Shown here: one piece after another, positions 19,315-27,418 of the stretch
Position numbering within the stretch: position 1 is the first letter of the stretch
Layout of the letters: each line of letters begins with the position of its first letter
IMG/VR virus record: IMGVR_UViG_3300032087_005120
Location: 1-38,678 of that record
Strand: one strand, 5' to 3'
Length of the DNA stretch: 38,678 bases
Source: a virus
The notes under the pieces: generated by a model
Told to the model about the DNA's origin: nothing
The model's database searches: none
The model's input: the letters and a program-made list of their open reading frames with translations, nothing else
Translations under genes and position numbers: made by a program

Positions 19315-20517
19315 ATGTTAAAACACTTAGATCTATTTAGTGGTATTGGTGGATTTAGTTTAGGATTAGAATCTGCTGGATTAGTTGAAACAGTTGCGTT
19401 TTGTGACTTTGATAAATACTGTCAGCAAGTCTTAAATAAAAATTTTCCTGGTGTACCAGTCTATGGAGATGTAAAGGAATTAAATCATGACAAACTTAAA
19501 GCAGACGGAATTAATCAAATCGACATCATCACAGGAGGATATCCTTGCCAACCTTTCTCCGTCGCAGGTCGCAAAAAAGGTGAGCAAGATCCGAGACATG
19601 TCTGGCCAGAAATGTTTAGACTTATCAAAGAACTCCGACCTACTTGGGTCATTGGAGAAAACGTTGGTGGACACATTAAACTCGGTCTCGACACCGTACT
19701 CGAGAACTTGGAGAGTGAAGGCTACTCCGCAAGGACGTTTAGTATTTCAGCTTCTAGCGTCGGTGCCAACCACAAAAGAGAAAGGGTCTGGATTGTGGGC
19801 TACTCCACAAACAACAGACGGAACGAGAGCACATCAAATTCGCAGACCAGACGAGCTTTCGGACAAAGCGAAGAAGGGGGGATGCGCCAACTTGAGAGAA
19901 CAAGTGATGTGGAGAACTCCAGACGCAGTATCGGGAGGGAGCAATCTTCCAGGAATTCAGAGGGCATTGGACGCTGGTCATTTGAAACGTCCGAGTGGTC
20001 AACCGATACAAATCAGATTGCACGATCAAGTGAGGGAGCCGAGACTATGGCCAACAGCACAAGCGAGAGATTGGAAGGGGAGTTCAGGTCGAAGTTACAA
20101 GGGACTGGAGAGGGACTTACCGACGGCAGTGAAACAATCAATTCTGATGTGGCCGACTCCGACGAGATGCAACGACAGCTTTTATGTGGACAACAGTCCG
20201 AACAAAGACAAGAGACATTCGAGGGGACTAGCAACGGAAGTGGAACACCGTGCGAAGACTGCGATGCTACCAACTCCGACTGTCCAAGACTCAAAGAACA
20301 ACGGAGGTCCTTCACAACAGAAGAGAAACACGAAGCCTCTCAATGCGGTCGCTGGTGGGACGTTGAACCCGACGTGGGTAGAGTGGCTCATGGGGTACCC
20401 AAAAGGGTGGACAGACTTAAATGTTTAGGAAATTCTGTTGTACCTCAAATACCATATGTGATAGGATTAGCGATAAAAGAAACGATAGAGAATGAGCAAA
20501 GTATACGTAACGACTAA
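19315..20517 (+). CDS. DNA cytosine-5 methyltransferase
   Basis: 400 residues with the ordered C5-methyltransferase motifs: DLFSGIGGFSLGLE (6-19), catalytic PC in GGYPCQPFS (Cys78), ENV (115-117), KRERVWIVG (154-162), and the C-terminal VDRLKCLGNSVVPQI. It transfers a methyl group from SAM to cytosine C5, probably to protect phage DNA. The region where the target-recognition domain should lie (about 165-345) is unusual: low complexity, Ser/Arg/Glu-rich, with repeated V/M-x-D/N-S elements (GYSTN, VENSRR, MANSTS, VADSDE). The same bases encode another protein in the next frame. No Shine-Dalgarno is seen before the ATG; TTGCAA (19267) and a TATTTATTATAT tract suggest a promoter very close by. 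Confidence 0.85.
   Translation: MLKHLDLFSGIGGFSLGLESAGLVETVAFCDFDKYCQQVLNKNFPGVPVYGDVKELNHDKLKADGINQIDIITGGYPCQPFSVAGRKKGEQDPRHVWPEMFRLIKELRPTWVIGENVGGHIKLGLDTVLENLESEGYSARTFSISASSVGANHKRERVWIVGYSTNNRRNESTSNSQTRRAFGQSEEGGMRQLERTSDVENSRRSIGREQSSRNSEGIGRWSFETSEWSTDTNQIARSSEGAETMANSTSERLEGEFRSKLQGTGEGLTDGSETINSDVADSDEMQRQLLCGQQSEQRQETFEGTSNGSGTPCEDCDATNSDCPRLKEQRRSFTTEEKHEASQCGRWWDVEPDVGRVAHGVPKRVDRLKCLGNSVVPQIPYVIGLAIKETIENEQSIRND
19487..20428 (+). CDS. Second protein nested out of frame in the methyltransferase gene (WPTP-repeat type)
   Basis: 313 codons without a stop, entirely inside the methyltransferase gene in another frame. AAGGA lies 8 bases before the ATG, a better ribosome site than the host gene's own. 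The product has SGQKCLDLSKNSDLLGSLEK, SRTWRVKATPQGRLVFQLLA, then repeats of W-x-T-P type (LWATPQ, MWRTPD, LWPTAQ, MWPTPT, MLPTPT), and a C-terminal LNPTWVEWLMGYPKGWTDL. I recall this combination from many phage proteins labelled hypothetical or 'methyltransferase'. Each W-x-T-P uses the same bases as a V/M-x-D/N-S element of the methyltransferase. Sampled rows rise to about 45-53% G+C, against 33% at the gene's start. Either a real overprinted gene or a mirror image of methyltransferase conservation. Confidence 0.6.
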   Translation: MTNLKQTELIKSTSSQEDILANLSPSQVAKKVSKIRDMSGQKCLDLSKNSDLLGSLEKTLVDTLNSVSTPYSRTWRVKATPQGRLVFQLLASVPTTKEKGSGLWATPQTTDGTRAHQIRRPDELSDKAKKGGCANLREQVMWRTPDAVSGGSNLPGIQRALDAGHLKRPSGQPIQIRLHDQVREPRLWPTAQARDWKGSSGRSYKGLERDLPTAVKQSILMWPTPTRCNDSFYVDNSPNKDKRHSRGLATEVEHRAKTAMLPTPTVQDSKNNGGPSQQKRNTKPLNAVAGGTLNPTWVEWLMGYPKGWTDLNV

Positions 20518-20815
20518 CACTAAATTACCTAATGGTGGGTATCGAGATATTTCCGACTGTGAAAGATTCGGTATGCCTATTATCATGTTTGAAAATCCAA
20601 AACAAATCCAGGTAAATTCCTCACGATTTGTGTTTTCAATCGAAAAAAAACTAAAAGATTTTACCCCTAATGATTATTTGTTATTGATGGGAGATCCCGT
20701 ATTAATTGGGATTATCTGTGCCGTAGCTGCAAAAATTACAAATAATAATTTTAAAGTCTTGAAATGGGACAGGGAGAGTGCTATATATATTCCTATAAAT
20801 ATAGAATTAAAATAA
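20492..20815 (+). CDS. Conserved phage protein of unknown function (107 aa)
   Basis: 107 residues. Distinct segment NDYLLLMGDPVLIGIICAVA, then NNFKVLKWDRESAIYIPINI. From memory, the YLLxxGDPxxIGIAxAxA...FKVLKWDR pattern is a recurrent uncharacterised protein in marine and other phages, usually near replication genes. It overlaps the methyltransferase's 3' end by 26 bases. No catalytic residues are evident; the hydrophobic GIICAVA stretch is too short for a sure membrane span. Confidence 0.7.
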   Translation: MSKVYVTTNTKLPNGGYRDISDCERFGMPIIMFENPKQIQVNSSRFVFSIEKKLKDFTPNDYLLLMGDPVLIGIICAVAAKITNNNFKVLKWDRESAIYIPINIELK

Positions 20816-20825
20816 GGAGAATAAA

Positions 20826-21389
20826 ATGGGTCTATTAGAAAAAGCATACGAGCAGTCTAAGCTTAATACTTTAGATAGTTCACAAGTCTCTGATTTAGGA
20901 GAAGCTTGTAACGAATTAGATAATGTTCGTAAAACAATCTCTGATAAAGAAGCAGAGATTAAACAACTCAAAGATAGAGAGTTTCAGTTAGAGAACGAAG
21001 TAATCCCTTCAATGATTGAAGGTGCTGGCGTTAAGTCTTTGACACTAACTGATGGCTCAAAAGTTTCCGTCAAGGATCAACTACGTGCAAACATCACCAT
21101 GGAAAACGAAGACTATTGTTTTTCTAGACTAAAAGAACTTGGTCTTGATGATGTGATTAAGAACGAAGTAAAGTTGACCTTTGGCCGTGGACAAGATTCC
21201 GACGCTGTTAATTTAATGAACGAGTTACAAGACAAAGGATTGTACCCGAGCAATAAAAAAGCAGTGCCATGGAATACACTTTCCAAATTAGTAGAGGAAC
21301 AGATTTCTAAAGGTTCGATGACATCTGTTGATCAAGAAAAATTTGGAGTGTTCACTTATAAAAAAGTGAAGATCGAACGAAAAAAATAA
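20826..21389 (+). CDS. Coiled-coil phage replication-module protein (187 aa)
   Basis: 187 residues with AAGGAG before the ATG. An N-terminal coiled coil (NVRKTISDKEAEIKQLKDRE) leads to VIPSMIEGAGVKSLTLTDGS and a C-terminal basic end (TYKKVKIERKK). The EAGVKSLTLTDG motif is familiar from phage proteins directly upstream of an SSB-like gene. No function is established to my knowledge. The arrangement (coiled coil plus small beta domain) suggests a partner of the neighbouring single-strand binding protein. It is followed after 18 bases by that gene. Confidence 0.65.
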   Translation: MGLLEKAYEQSKLNTLDSSQVSDLGEACNELDNVRKTISDKEAEIKQLKDREFQLENEVIPSMIEGAGVKSLTLTDGSKVSVKDQLRANITMENEDYCFSRLKELGLDDVIKNEVKLTFGRGQDSDAVNLMNELQDKGLYPSNKKAVPWNTLSKLVEEQISKGSMTSVDQEKFGVFTYKKVKIERKK

Positions 21390-21407
21390 CAAAGGAAAAA
21401 TAAACAA

Positions 21408-22199
21408 ATGACAAACGAAAAAGCAAATGGTGCTGTCACCACAAAGGCAGATAAACTACCAGCAATGAAACTTGAGGATCTCGAGAAGTTTGCTGGCACA
21501 GGTCTAGAGTCAGTCACACAAGACGACCTACCAACAGCGAGACTCAAAGTCTTACAGAATAATTCTGATAAAGAATTAGAAGATGTCAAAGGTGCCAAAC
21601 CTGGATTGATCTATAACAATGCGAGTAACTCTGTCTACGGATCAGATGGTGTTCAACTTGTAGTCTGTGGCTATGAGAAAAAATGGTATGAGTGGAAAGA
21701 GAGAGGAACAGGGACAGGTAATGCTCCTGTGAATGAGTATCTTCCACACAATAGACCAAGAGATGCGGTACGTGGAGATGACGGAAAGTTTCGTCTTCCA
21801 AGCGGAAACTACTTAGAAGAAACAGCTAACTTCTTTGTCCTAGTGATAGGCGAAGGAGCACCTCAACCTGCTATTCTTTCAATGAAAGTGTCAGGACTAA
21901 AGGTTGCTAGAAGTTGGGCTTATAGTTTAAAGAATGAGTTCATTCAAAACCCTAAAACTAAAAAGCTTTTCTTAGCGCCTTCTTGGTACAGAATCTACAA
22001 CGTCAGTTCTTTCAAAGATAAGAACGACAAAGGTTCTTGGTATGGTTGGAAAGTTGAGAAGGACGAGTTCCTTAATGATGAGGAAATCTTCAACCTTGCT
22101 TCTGAGTTCCACGACTCTATCCGAAAAGGTAAAGTCGTTGCCGGCTATGAAGATGAGGAAGGAAGTTCACAAGAACAATCTGGGGACATTCCTTTCTAA
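21408..22199 (+). CDS. SSB-like single-stranded DNA-binding protein
   Basis: 263 residues. The middle looks beta-rich with aromatic residues (YEKKWYEWKERGTGTGNAPV, SWAYSLKNEFIQ, APSWYRIYNVSSFK), and the acidic C-terminus ends SGDIPF. An acidic tail with a terminal D-x-P-F is the signature of bacterial SSB, through which partner proteins are recruited. The core does not match standard SSB by eye, so I infer the role from tail and context: it sits directly upstream of primase, helicase and polymerase genes. Its TAA is followed immediately by the primase ATG. Confidence 0.7.
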   Translation: MTNEKANGAVTTKADKLPAMKLEDLEKFAGTGLESVTQDDLPTARLKVLQNNSDKELEDVKGAKPGLIYNNASNSVYGSDGVQLVVCGYEKKWYEWKERGTGTGNAPVNEYLPHNRPRDAVRGDDGKFRLPSGNYLEETANFFVLVIGEGAPQPAILSMKVSGLKVARSWAYSLKNEFIQNPKTKKLFLAPSWYRIYNVSSFKDKNDKGSWYGWKVEKDEFLNDEEIFNLASEFHDSIRKGKVVAGYEDEEGSSQEQSGDIPF

Positions 22200-23768
22200 A
22201 TGGATAAAAGGGTCTCACAATTCAAAGAGATCTTTTTTGGTTTAGAGCGTGCCTATGGTGCGTTCACCCCTAAAGAGAGTCTTCGAGAGGATAACAAAAC
22301 TGAAGGTCAGACTTTCATTAGAAAGTTGCCAGTTGAGGACTCTCTTTGGGAAAACCATTTAAAAGGATCTTGGCCAAGTATTGGCATCTTTCCTATTAAC
22401 GATGAAGACAAATGTAAATGGGGATGTATTGATGTCGATGAATATCCACTCGATCACGTAGAGATAGCTCGCAAGTTGGCAGGACGAAAGCTGCCGTTCA
22501 TTGTAACTAAATCTAAAAGTGGTGGTGCCCACATCTTTTTATTTTTCAAAGAGTATGTGCCAGCAGGTATTGTTCATCATAAGATAAGAGAACTTGCTTC
22601 TTTTATGGGGCTTGGACATTGTGAGGTATTTCCTAAACAAGAAAAATTATTACGAGAAGGAAACGAAGCTGATTGGGAAGTCGGTAGTTTTCTTAACATG
22701 CCTTATCATAATGGACTAGAGCATACAGATCGATATGCTTTCAGTGATGAAGGAAATATTCTAGGTCTTGAAGATTTTATTGCAGAAGTAGAAAAGAAAT
22801 CATTATCCCTAGATGACTTAAAAAAATTATCTTTAAAGAAAGATAAACAAAAATCAGAGTTTGCAGATGCACCTTATTGTATTGAAGCCTACTTAACAGA
22901 AAATGGTAAGGTACAAAAAGGTAGTAGAGACAACTTCTTATTTCAATATGCAGTGTATGCGAAGAAGAAATATGGAGAGTCTTTTGAAGATGAAGTGCAT
23001 AAATTTCATCATGAATATTTTGAAGAGGCACTTCGACCAAGAGAAATTGAAAAGGTTATTAAACAAGCAGATAAGAAAGATTGGGGATACAAATGTAAAG
23101 ATCAACCAATGTGTTCTTTCTGTAATAAATCTAAATGTCGTTTAAGAAAATTTGGTATTGGTGAGAACAGTGTCATTACTGATGTAGGAAACGTCACTCA
23201 GTATGGAAACAATGATGATGCTATTTATCATATTACTATAAATCAAGAGAGCACAATTGTGTGCACCGTTGAAGAACTATACGACCAACATAAGTTTAGA
23301 AAAAAATGTTTGGTTAAAACTAAATCAATGCCTCCGATGATGTCGAGAAATGACTTCGATGCTTTCGTTGTCAATCTTGTATCAAAAGCAATTGAAGTTA
23401 AGACTGATGAAGAGATGACACCAGAAGGTCAATTCAAAATTGTTTTAGCAAAATATATTTCTAACCAAGCAAATGCTATGGACATTGATGACATTCTCAA
23501 TGGGCAGTGTTTCGTGGACGAAGAAGAAAACAAAGTGTTCTTTCGTATTGATCAGTTGCAAGAGTATATGAGAAACAGAAAGCACGCAGCTCTAACAACC
23601 AATCAAGTAGCTGTATTCATTCGTGGTTTAGGTGGAGATTGTACAAAGAGAAAACTCAACAACAAACCTGGTCAATTAGTTTGGTTCGTGGACAATGATA
23701 AGTTCAACTCGATTGAAAAAATAGAAGAGATTGTTGAACAAAAAGAAGAAGAGGTGATACCATTCTAG
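22200..23768 (+). CDS. Archaeo-eukaryotic-type primase (AEP) with C-terminal zinc segment
   Basis: 522 residues. Catalytic acids lie in GCIDVDEY (D78, D80), followed by the SGGAHIFLFF segment with H111 (the s-x-H motif) and CEVFPKQ, the AEP core for primer synthesis. A helical PriCT-like part follows (FQYAVYAKKKYGESFEDEVH, PREIEKVIKQADK), then a Cys cluster CKDQPMCSFCNKSKC near residue 298-312. The final residues are VIPF, like the SSB tail DIPF. It starts directly after the SSB stop and overlaps the helicase's inferred start by 7 bases, so SSB-primase-helicase-polymerase form one coupled unit. Confidence 0.8.
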   Translation: MDKRVSQFKEIFFGLERAYGAFTPKESLREDNKTEGQTFIRKLPVEDSLWENHLKGSWPSIGIFPINDEDKCKWGCIDVDEYPLDHVEIARKLAGRKLPFIVTKSKSGGAHIFLFFKEYVPAGIVHHKIRELASFMGLGHCEVFPKQEKLLREGNEADWEVGSFLNMPYHNGLEHTDRYAFSDEGNILGLEDFIAEVEKKSLSLDDLKKLSLKKDKQKSEFADAPYCIEAYLTENGKVQKGSRDNFLFQYAVYAKKKYGESFEDEVHKFHHEYFEEALRPREIEKVIKQADKKDWGYKCKDQPMCSFCNKSKCRLRKFGIGENSVITDVGNVTQYGNNDDAIYHITINQESTIVCTVEELYDQHKFRKKCLVKTKSMPPMMSRNDFDAFVVNLVSKAIEVKTDEEMTPEGQFKIVLAKYISNQANAMDIDDILNGQCFVDEEENKVFFRIDQLQEYMRNRKHAALTTNQVAVFIRGLGGDCTKRKLNNKPGQLVWFVDNDKFNSIEKIEEIVEQKEEEVIPF

Positions 23769-25276
23769 ATCACGTCTATAAAATTATTGGACCTCCAGGT
23801 ACAGGTAAAACCACTACACTTTTAAAATATGTAGAAGAAAATCTACAACAAGAATTAGAGCCCGATAGAATCGGATACTTTTCTTTTACGAAAAAAGCTG
23901 CTAACGAAGCCATTTTTAGAGCGGTCAACAAGTTTAAAATTGATCGAAAAGAATTCAAATGGTTTAGAACATTACACTCTTGTGCTTATCAATTCTTGGG
24001 TTGCACACATACTGATATGATTCAAGATCAAGACTTTGAAGAGTTTAGACAAGAGTATGGTGTAGATCTATCCCCTGCTCTACGTTCTAATAATAATGTA
24101 GGAAGTAGAGATCCCGATGGTTTTCATTTAATTGATTTATATCGTGTAAAGAATACGACACTACATGAGGAGTATCGAAAGGCAGGTCACATTCAAGGTG
24201 GGTTTGAAAGATTACAAAGAGTGGCTCATGACTATTATCATTTTAAAAAATCAAGAGGTGTCTTTGATTACACCGATTTAATTTTAGAATTTAAAAAACA
24301 AAACATGTCTCCGAAGTTAGAAGTTCTTATTGTCGATGAAGTACAAGATTTGAAACCTGTGGAATGGGACATGGTAAAAATTATGATGGATCAAGCAAGG
24401 ATTGTTTATCTTGGTGGTGATGATGATCAAGCAATCTATTCCTGGAGTGGTGCTGATGTTTCTAAATTAATTAATCTACAATGCCATGAAAGAGTTTTAG
24501 ATCAGTCGTATCGAATACCTAAAAATGTTTTTACCAGGGCTAATCAATTAATTGGTAAAGTAAAAAATAGAATACCAAAAGAGTGGAATTCAAGAGAAGC
24601 ATTAGGTACAGTATCTAATATTAATTACGAAAGATTAAGTTTTAGAGAAAATGAATGGTTAGTTTTATGTCGAACTAATTATTACTTGAATGAAATTGCT
24701 AATGATTTAAGAAGCAAAGGATATTTATTTGAGAAGAATAATAAACTATCAATCAAAGATGAAGTGCTCACTGCTTTTAATTGTTGGAAGGCTCTTCAAC
24801 ATAATACAGAAGTTTCTCTACCAGATGTTAAGGTTATGTATCAATACATAAAGTCTGGTGAGTATGGCATTGCTCGTGGATTCAAGAAGATGAAAGGTGC
24901 TGATGAGGAAAAGAAATATTCTTATCAAGATTTATCTCAAGAATGGGGACTCAATGTAAACATTGAAACTCCTTGGGATATCGCTCTCAATGGTATCGGT
25001 GATCAAGAACTTGTGTACATGAGGCAAATAATCAGAAGGGGCTATGACCTAGGTAAGAAATCTAATTTAAGATTATCTACCATTCATGGTGCAAAGGGAG
25101 GGGAAAGTCAGAACGTTGTTTTGTTTACTGACATCTCCAAGAGAATAGTTGATGACATGGCTGTAAATAGAGACGATGAAAGAAGAGTCTTTTATGTGGG
25201 AATGACCAGAGCAAAAGAAAACTTATTCATTATTCCATCAACTTCACAATATGAATTTGAGGAGATACTAAGATGA
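23762..25276 (+). CDS. UvrD/PcrA-like SF1 helicase with inferred AUU start
   Basis: Superfamily 1 motifs: IIGPPGTGKTT (8-18 counting from the inferred start), FTKKAANEA, LIVDEVQDLKP, GGDDDQAIYSWSGAD, LDQSYRIP, STIHGAKGGESQNVVLF and YVGMTRAKENLFI. The first ATG in frame lies after the Walker A motif, so starting there would remove the ATPase site. No ATG, GTG or TTG precedes Walker A. The only near-cognate codon with a suitable ribosome site (GAGGTGA, 4 bases away) is ATT at 23762, overlapping the primase stop. Length is then 504 residues. A frameshift fusion with the primase was considered but no convincing slip site is present. It unwinds DNA with its neighbours and overlaps polA by ATGA. 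Confidence 0.85.
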   Translation: MLDHVYKIIGPPGTGKTTTLLKYVEENLQQELEPDRIGYFSFTKKAANEAIFRAVNKFKIDRKEFKWFRTLHSCAYQFLGCTHTDMIQDQDFEEFRQEYGVDLSPALRSNNNVGSRDPDGFHLIDLYRVKNTTLHEEYRKAGHIQGGFERLQRVAHDYYHFKKSRGVFDYTDLILEFKKQNMSPKLEVLIVDEVQDLKPVEWDMVKIMMDQARIVYLGGDDDQAIYSWSGADVSKLINLQCHERVLDQSYRIPKNVFTRANQLIGKVKNRIPKEWNSREALGTVSNINYERLSFRENEWLVLCRTNYYLNEIANDLRSKGYLFEKNNKLSIKDEVLTAFNCWKALQHNTEVSLPDVKVMYQYIKSGEYGIARGFKKMKGADEEKKYSYQDLSQEWGLNVNIETPWDIALNGIGDQELVYMRQIIRRGYDLGKKSNLRLSTIHGAKGGESQNVVLFTDISKRIVDDMAVNRDDERRVFYVGMTRAKENLFIIPSTSQYEFEEILR

Positions 25277-27153
25277 TATTTGAACAACAAATGGATTTGT
25301 TAAAAAAAGAAAACAAACCAGAGTGGACACGACCAAAGTTTCCAGATGAAACACAAATCAAACAAGTTGCTATTGATTTAGAAACTTATGATCCAGAGAT
25401 TAAAAAACTTGGTGGCGGGTGGGCCACGGGCAAAGGATATGTAGTCGGTGTCGCTATTTCTATTGAAGGGTTTGATGGATACTTTCCTGTGCGTCATGCA
25501 CGAGGGGGAAATTTTCCAGAAGAAGAAGTTAAGAGGTGGCTTCGTAAATTATTTAAACATGATCCCATTGTGATCTGTCACAACGCCTCTTATGATATTG
25601 GTTGGCTTCGACGTTGGGGTGTGGAATGTAATGTATCAAAAATTTATGACACACTATTAGCAGCTCCGTTAGTTGATGAGAATAGATTTAGTTATAGCTT
25701 AGATAGTTTAGCGAAAGATTACCTGAATGAGAGAAAACAAGGAAACCTTTTAGAAGACTTCGGTAAAGAGCATGGGTTTAAAGCTATTGAGAATATGCAT
25801 TTAGTTCCTGTGGAGTATGCAGGTATTTATGCAGAACAAGATACTAGGTTAACGTTAAAACTTTGGGAGTTCCTAAGAGTAGAAATACAAAAGCAAGGAC
25901 TCACTGATGTCTTTAATTTAGAAACAGATTTACTTCGCCTGTTGATTGAGATGCGTTGGAAAGGTGTGCGTGTTGATTTAGACAAAGCAGAAAAGACAAA
26001 GAAGTTTTTCAAAGCAGAAGAAGAAAAGATTTATCAAAACATTAAAAAAGAAACAGGAATTAAAATTGATGAATCTGATATCTACACAGCAGCTTCACTT
26101 CAAAAAGTATTTGATCAACTAGGAGAGAAGTACGAAAGAACGCAAATAAATAATCAAGCGAAGATTAGTAATGAAGCGATGAAGGAAAGTAAAAATCCTT
26201 TGATTAATTCTTTATCGGTAGCCAGGGAATATAATAAAGCTCACACTACCTTTATTGATTCAATCCTCAAACACCAAGTCGATGGTCGTATTCATGCAGA
26301 GATTAATCAGTTAAAAGGAGAATATGGGGGCACGGTCAGTGGGCGGTTGTCCATGAACAATCCAAACCTACAACAGGTGCCTGCTCGAAACGAAGCAATT
26401 GGTCCTAAGATTAGATCTTTATTCCTACCTGAAGAGGGACACAAATGGGCTTCTTTAGATTATTCTCAGCAAGAGCCTAGACTCCTCGTACATTATGCCA
26501 AAAAACACGGTTTAGAGGGCGCTGACACCCTAATTAAGTTCTTCCATGAGGGTAAGGACTTCCATCAAGTAACTGCTGATATGGCGCAAATATCAAGGAA
26601 AGAAGCTAAAACAATTGGACTCGGTTTGATGTATGGTATGGGTATCGCTAAACTCGCAGCTTCACTCGATATTAGTCCCGATCAAGCCAAAGCATTGAAA
26701 CAAAAATACAATGACAATGTTCACTTCCTCAACAATATTATTATTAAAGCTACAAGATATACCGAACAATATGGGTATATCACCACCCTGTTCGGACGAC
26801 GTTGTCGTTTTGAATTATATGAAAACAAAGACTTCAATGACAAAAGAATGATGTCTTATGAGAACGCTAAGAAAACTTGGGGTTGGAATGAAATAAAAAG
26901 AGCAGGTACCTATCGTGCATTGAATAGGTTAATACAAGGTTCAGCAGCAGATCAAACCAAAAAAGCCATGGTGAATCTGTGGAAGGATGTAGGGGTTATT
27001 CCTATGATTCAAATACATGACGAACTCAACGTCTCTGTAGCCAATGAGACCCAGGTAAAAGAGATTAAAGAGATAATGGAATCTGCTGTTGAACTACACG
27101 TTCCTGTTAAATGTGATGCAGAGATTGGAGATAACTGGGGAGAAATAAAATGA
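25273..27153 (+). CDS. polA: DNA polymerase I (family A) with 3'-5' exonuclease
   Basis: 626 residues. Proofreading exonuclease: AIDLETYD (D35, E37), CHNASYDIGWL, and YAEQDTRLTL. Polymerase: motif A SLDYSQQEPRLL (near 395), motif B RKEAKTIGLGLMYGMG (about 441-456), and motif C QIHDELN near 582. There is no 5'-3' exonuclease domain, as in other replicative phage PolA proteins. At the position equivalent to Phe762 of E. coli Pol I the residue is Leu (Leu450). In marine phages, that position (Phe, Tyr or Leu) has been linked to replication lifestyle, Leu being associated with slower or temperate types. Start and stop overlap both neighbours by ATGA. Confidence 0.95.
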   Translation: MIFEQQMDLLKKENKPEWTRPKFPDETQIKQVAIDLETYDPEIKKLGGGWATGKGYVVGVAISIEGFDGYFPVRHARGGNFPEEEVKRWLRKLFKHDPIVICHNASYDIGWLRRWGVECNVSKIYDTLLAAPLVDENRFSYSLDSLAKDYLNERKQGNLLEDFGKEHGFKAIENMHLVPVEYAGIYAEQDTRLTLKLWEFLRVEIQKQGLTDVFNLETDLLRLLIEMRWKGVRVDLDKAEKTKKFFKAEEEKIYQNIKKETGIKIDESDIYTAASLQKVFDQLGEKYERTQINNQAKISNEAMKESKNPLINSLSVAREYNKAHTTFIDSILKHQVDGRIHAEINQLKGEYGGTVSGRLSMNNPNLQQVPARNEAIGPKIRSLFLPEEGHKWASLDYSQQEPRLLVHYAKKHGLEGADTLIKFFHEGKDFHQVTADMAQISRKEAKTIGLGLMYGMGIAKLAASLDISPDQAKALKQKYNDNVHFLNNIIIKATRYTEQYGYITTLFGRRCRFELYENKDFNDKRMMSYENAKKTWGWNEIKRAGTYRALNRLIQGSAADQTKKAMVNLWKDVGVIPMIQIHDELNVSVANETQVKEIKEIMESAVELHVPVKCDAEIGDNWGEIK

Positions 27154-27383
27154 GTAGAATTGTATATCAAGACGGCAAACTATATTTAAGTTTAACCAGA
27201 GAAGAAGTGAAAGAGGCTAGTGATAATATTGGTAGACCTATTGAACTTGATGTTGGTCAACTAAAAGTATTTCAAGAAGATATTCACAAAGCTGCCATGG
27301 CTCACTGGTCTAAGGTTGAGATACATCGAGAGATTAGAGCACACCAGAAGTATTTAAAAAGCACAAGTAAAAAGAAAAAATAG
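27150..27383 (+). CDS. Hypothetical protein (77 aa), coupled to polA
   Basis: 77 residues, overlapping the polA stop (ATGA). It begins with a strand-like segment (MSRIVYQDGKLYLSLTREEV) and has a basic C-terminal helix (EIHREIRAHQKYLKSTSKKK). Coupling suggests a replication accessory role, but no family is recognised. Confidence 0.6.
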   Translation: MSRIVYQDGKLYLSLTREEVKEASDNIGRPIELDVGQLKVFQEDIHKAAMAHWSKVEIHREIRAHQKYLKSTSKKKK

Positions 27384-27418
27384 CATTATATTCTCCTCGA
27401 AATAACAAGGAGATATAC

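Noticed and set aside
19754-20391. Long minus-strand open frames inside the methyltransferase gene
   Set aside because: They have no ribosome sites or recognisable segments and follow from the G+C-rich, stop-poor dual-coded stretch.
23740-23766. Programmed frameshift joining primase and helicase
   Set aside because: The A-rich run CAAAAAGAAG does not form a standard slippery heptamer in the primase frame, and GAGGTGA plus ATT gives a simpler start; kept as an alternative only.
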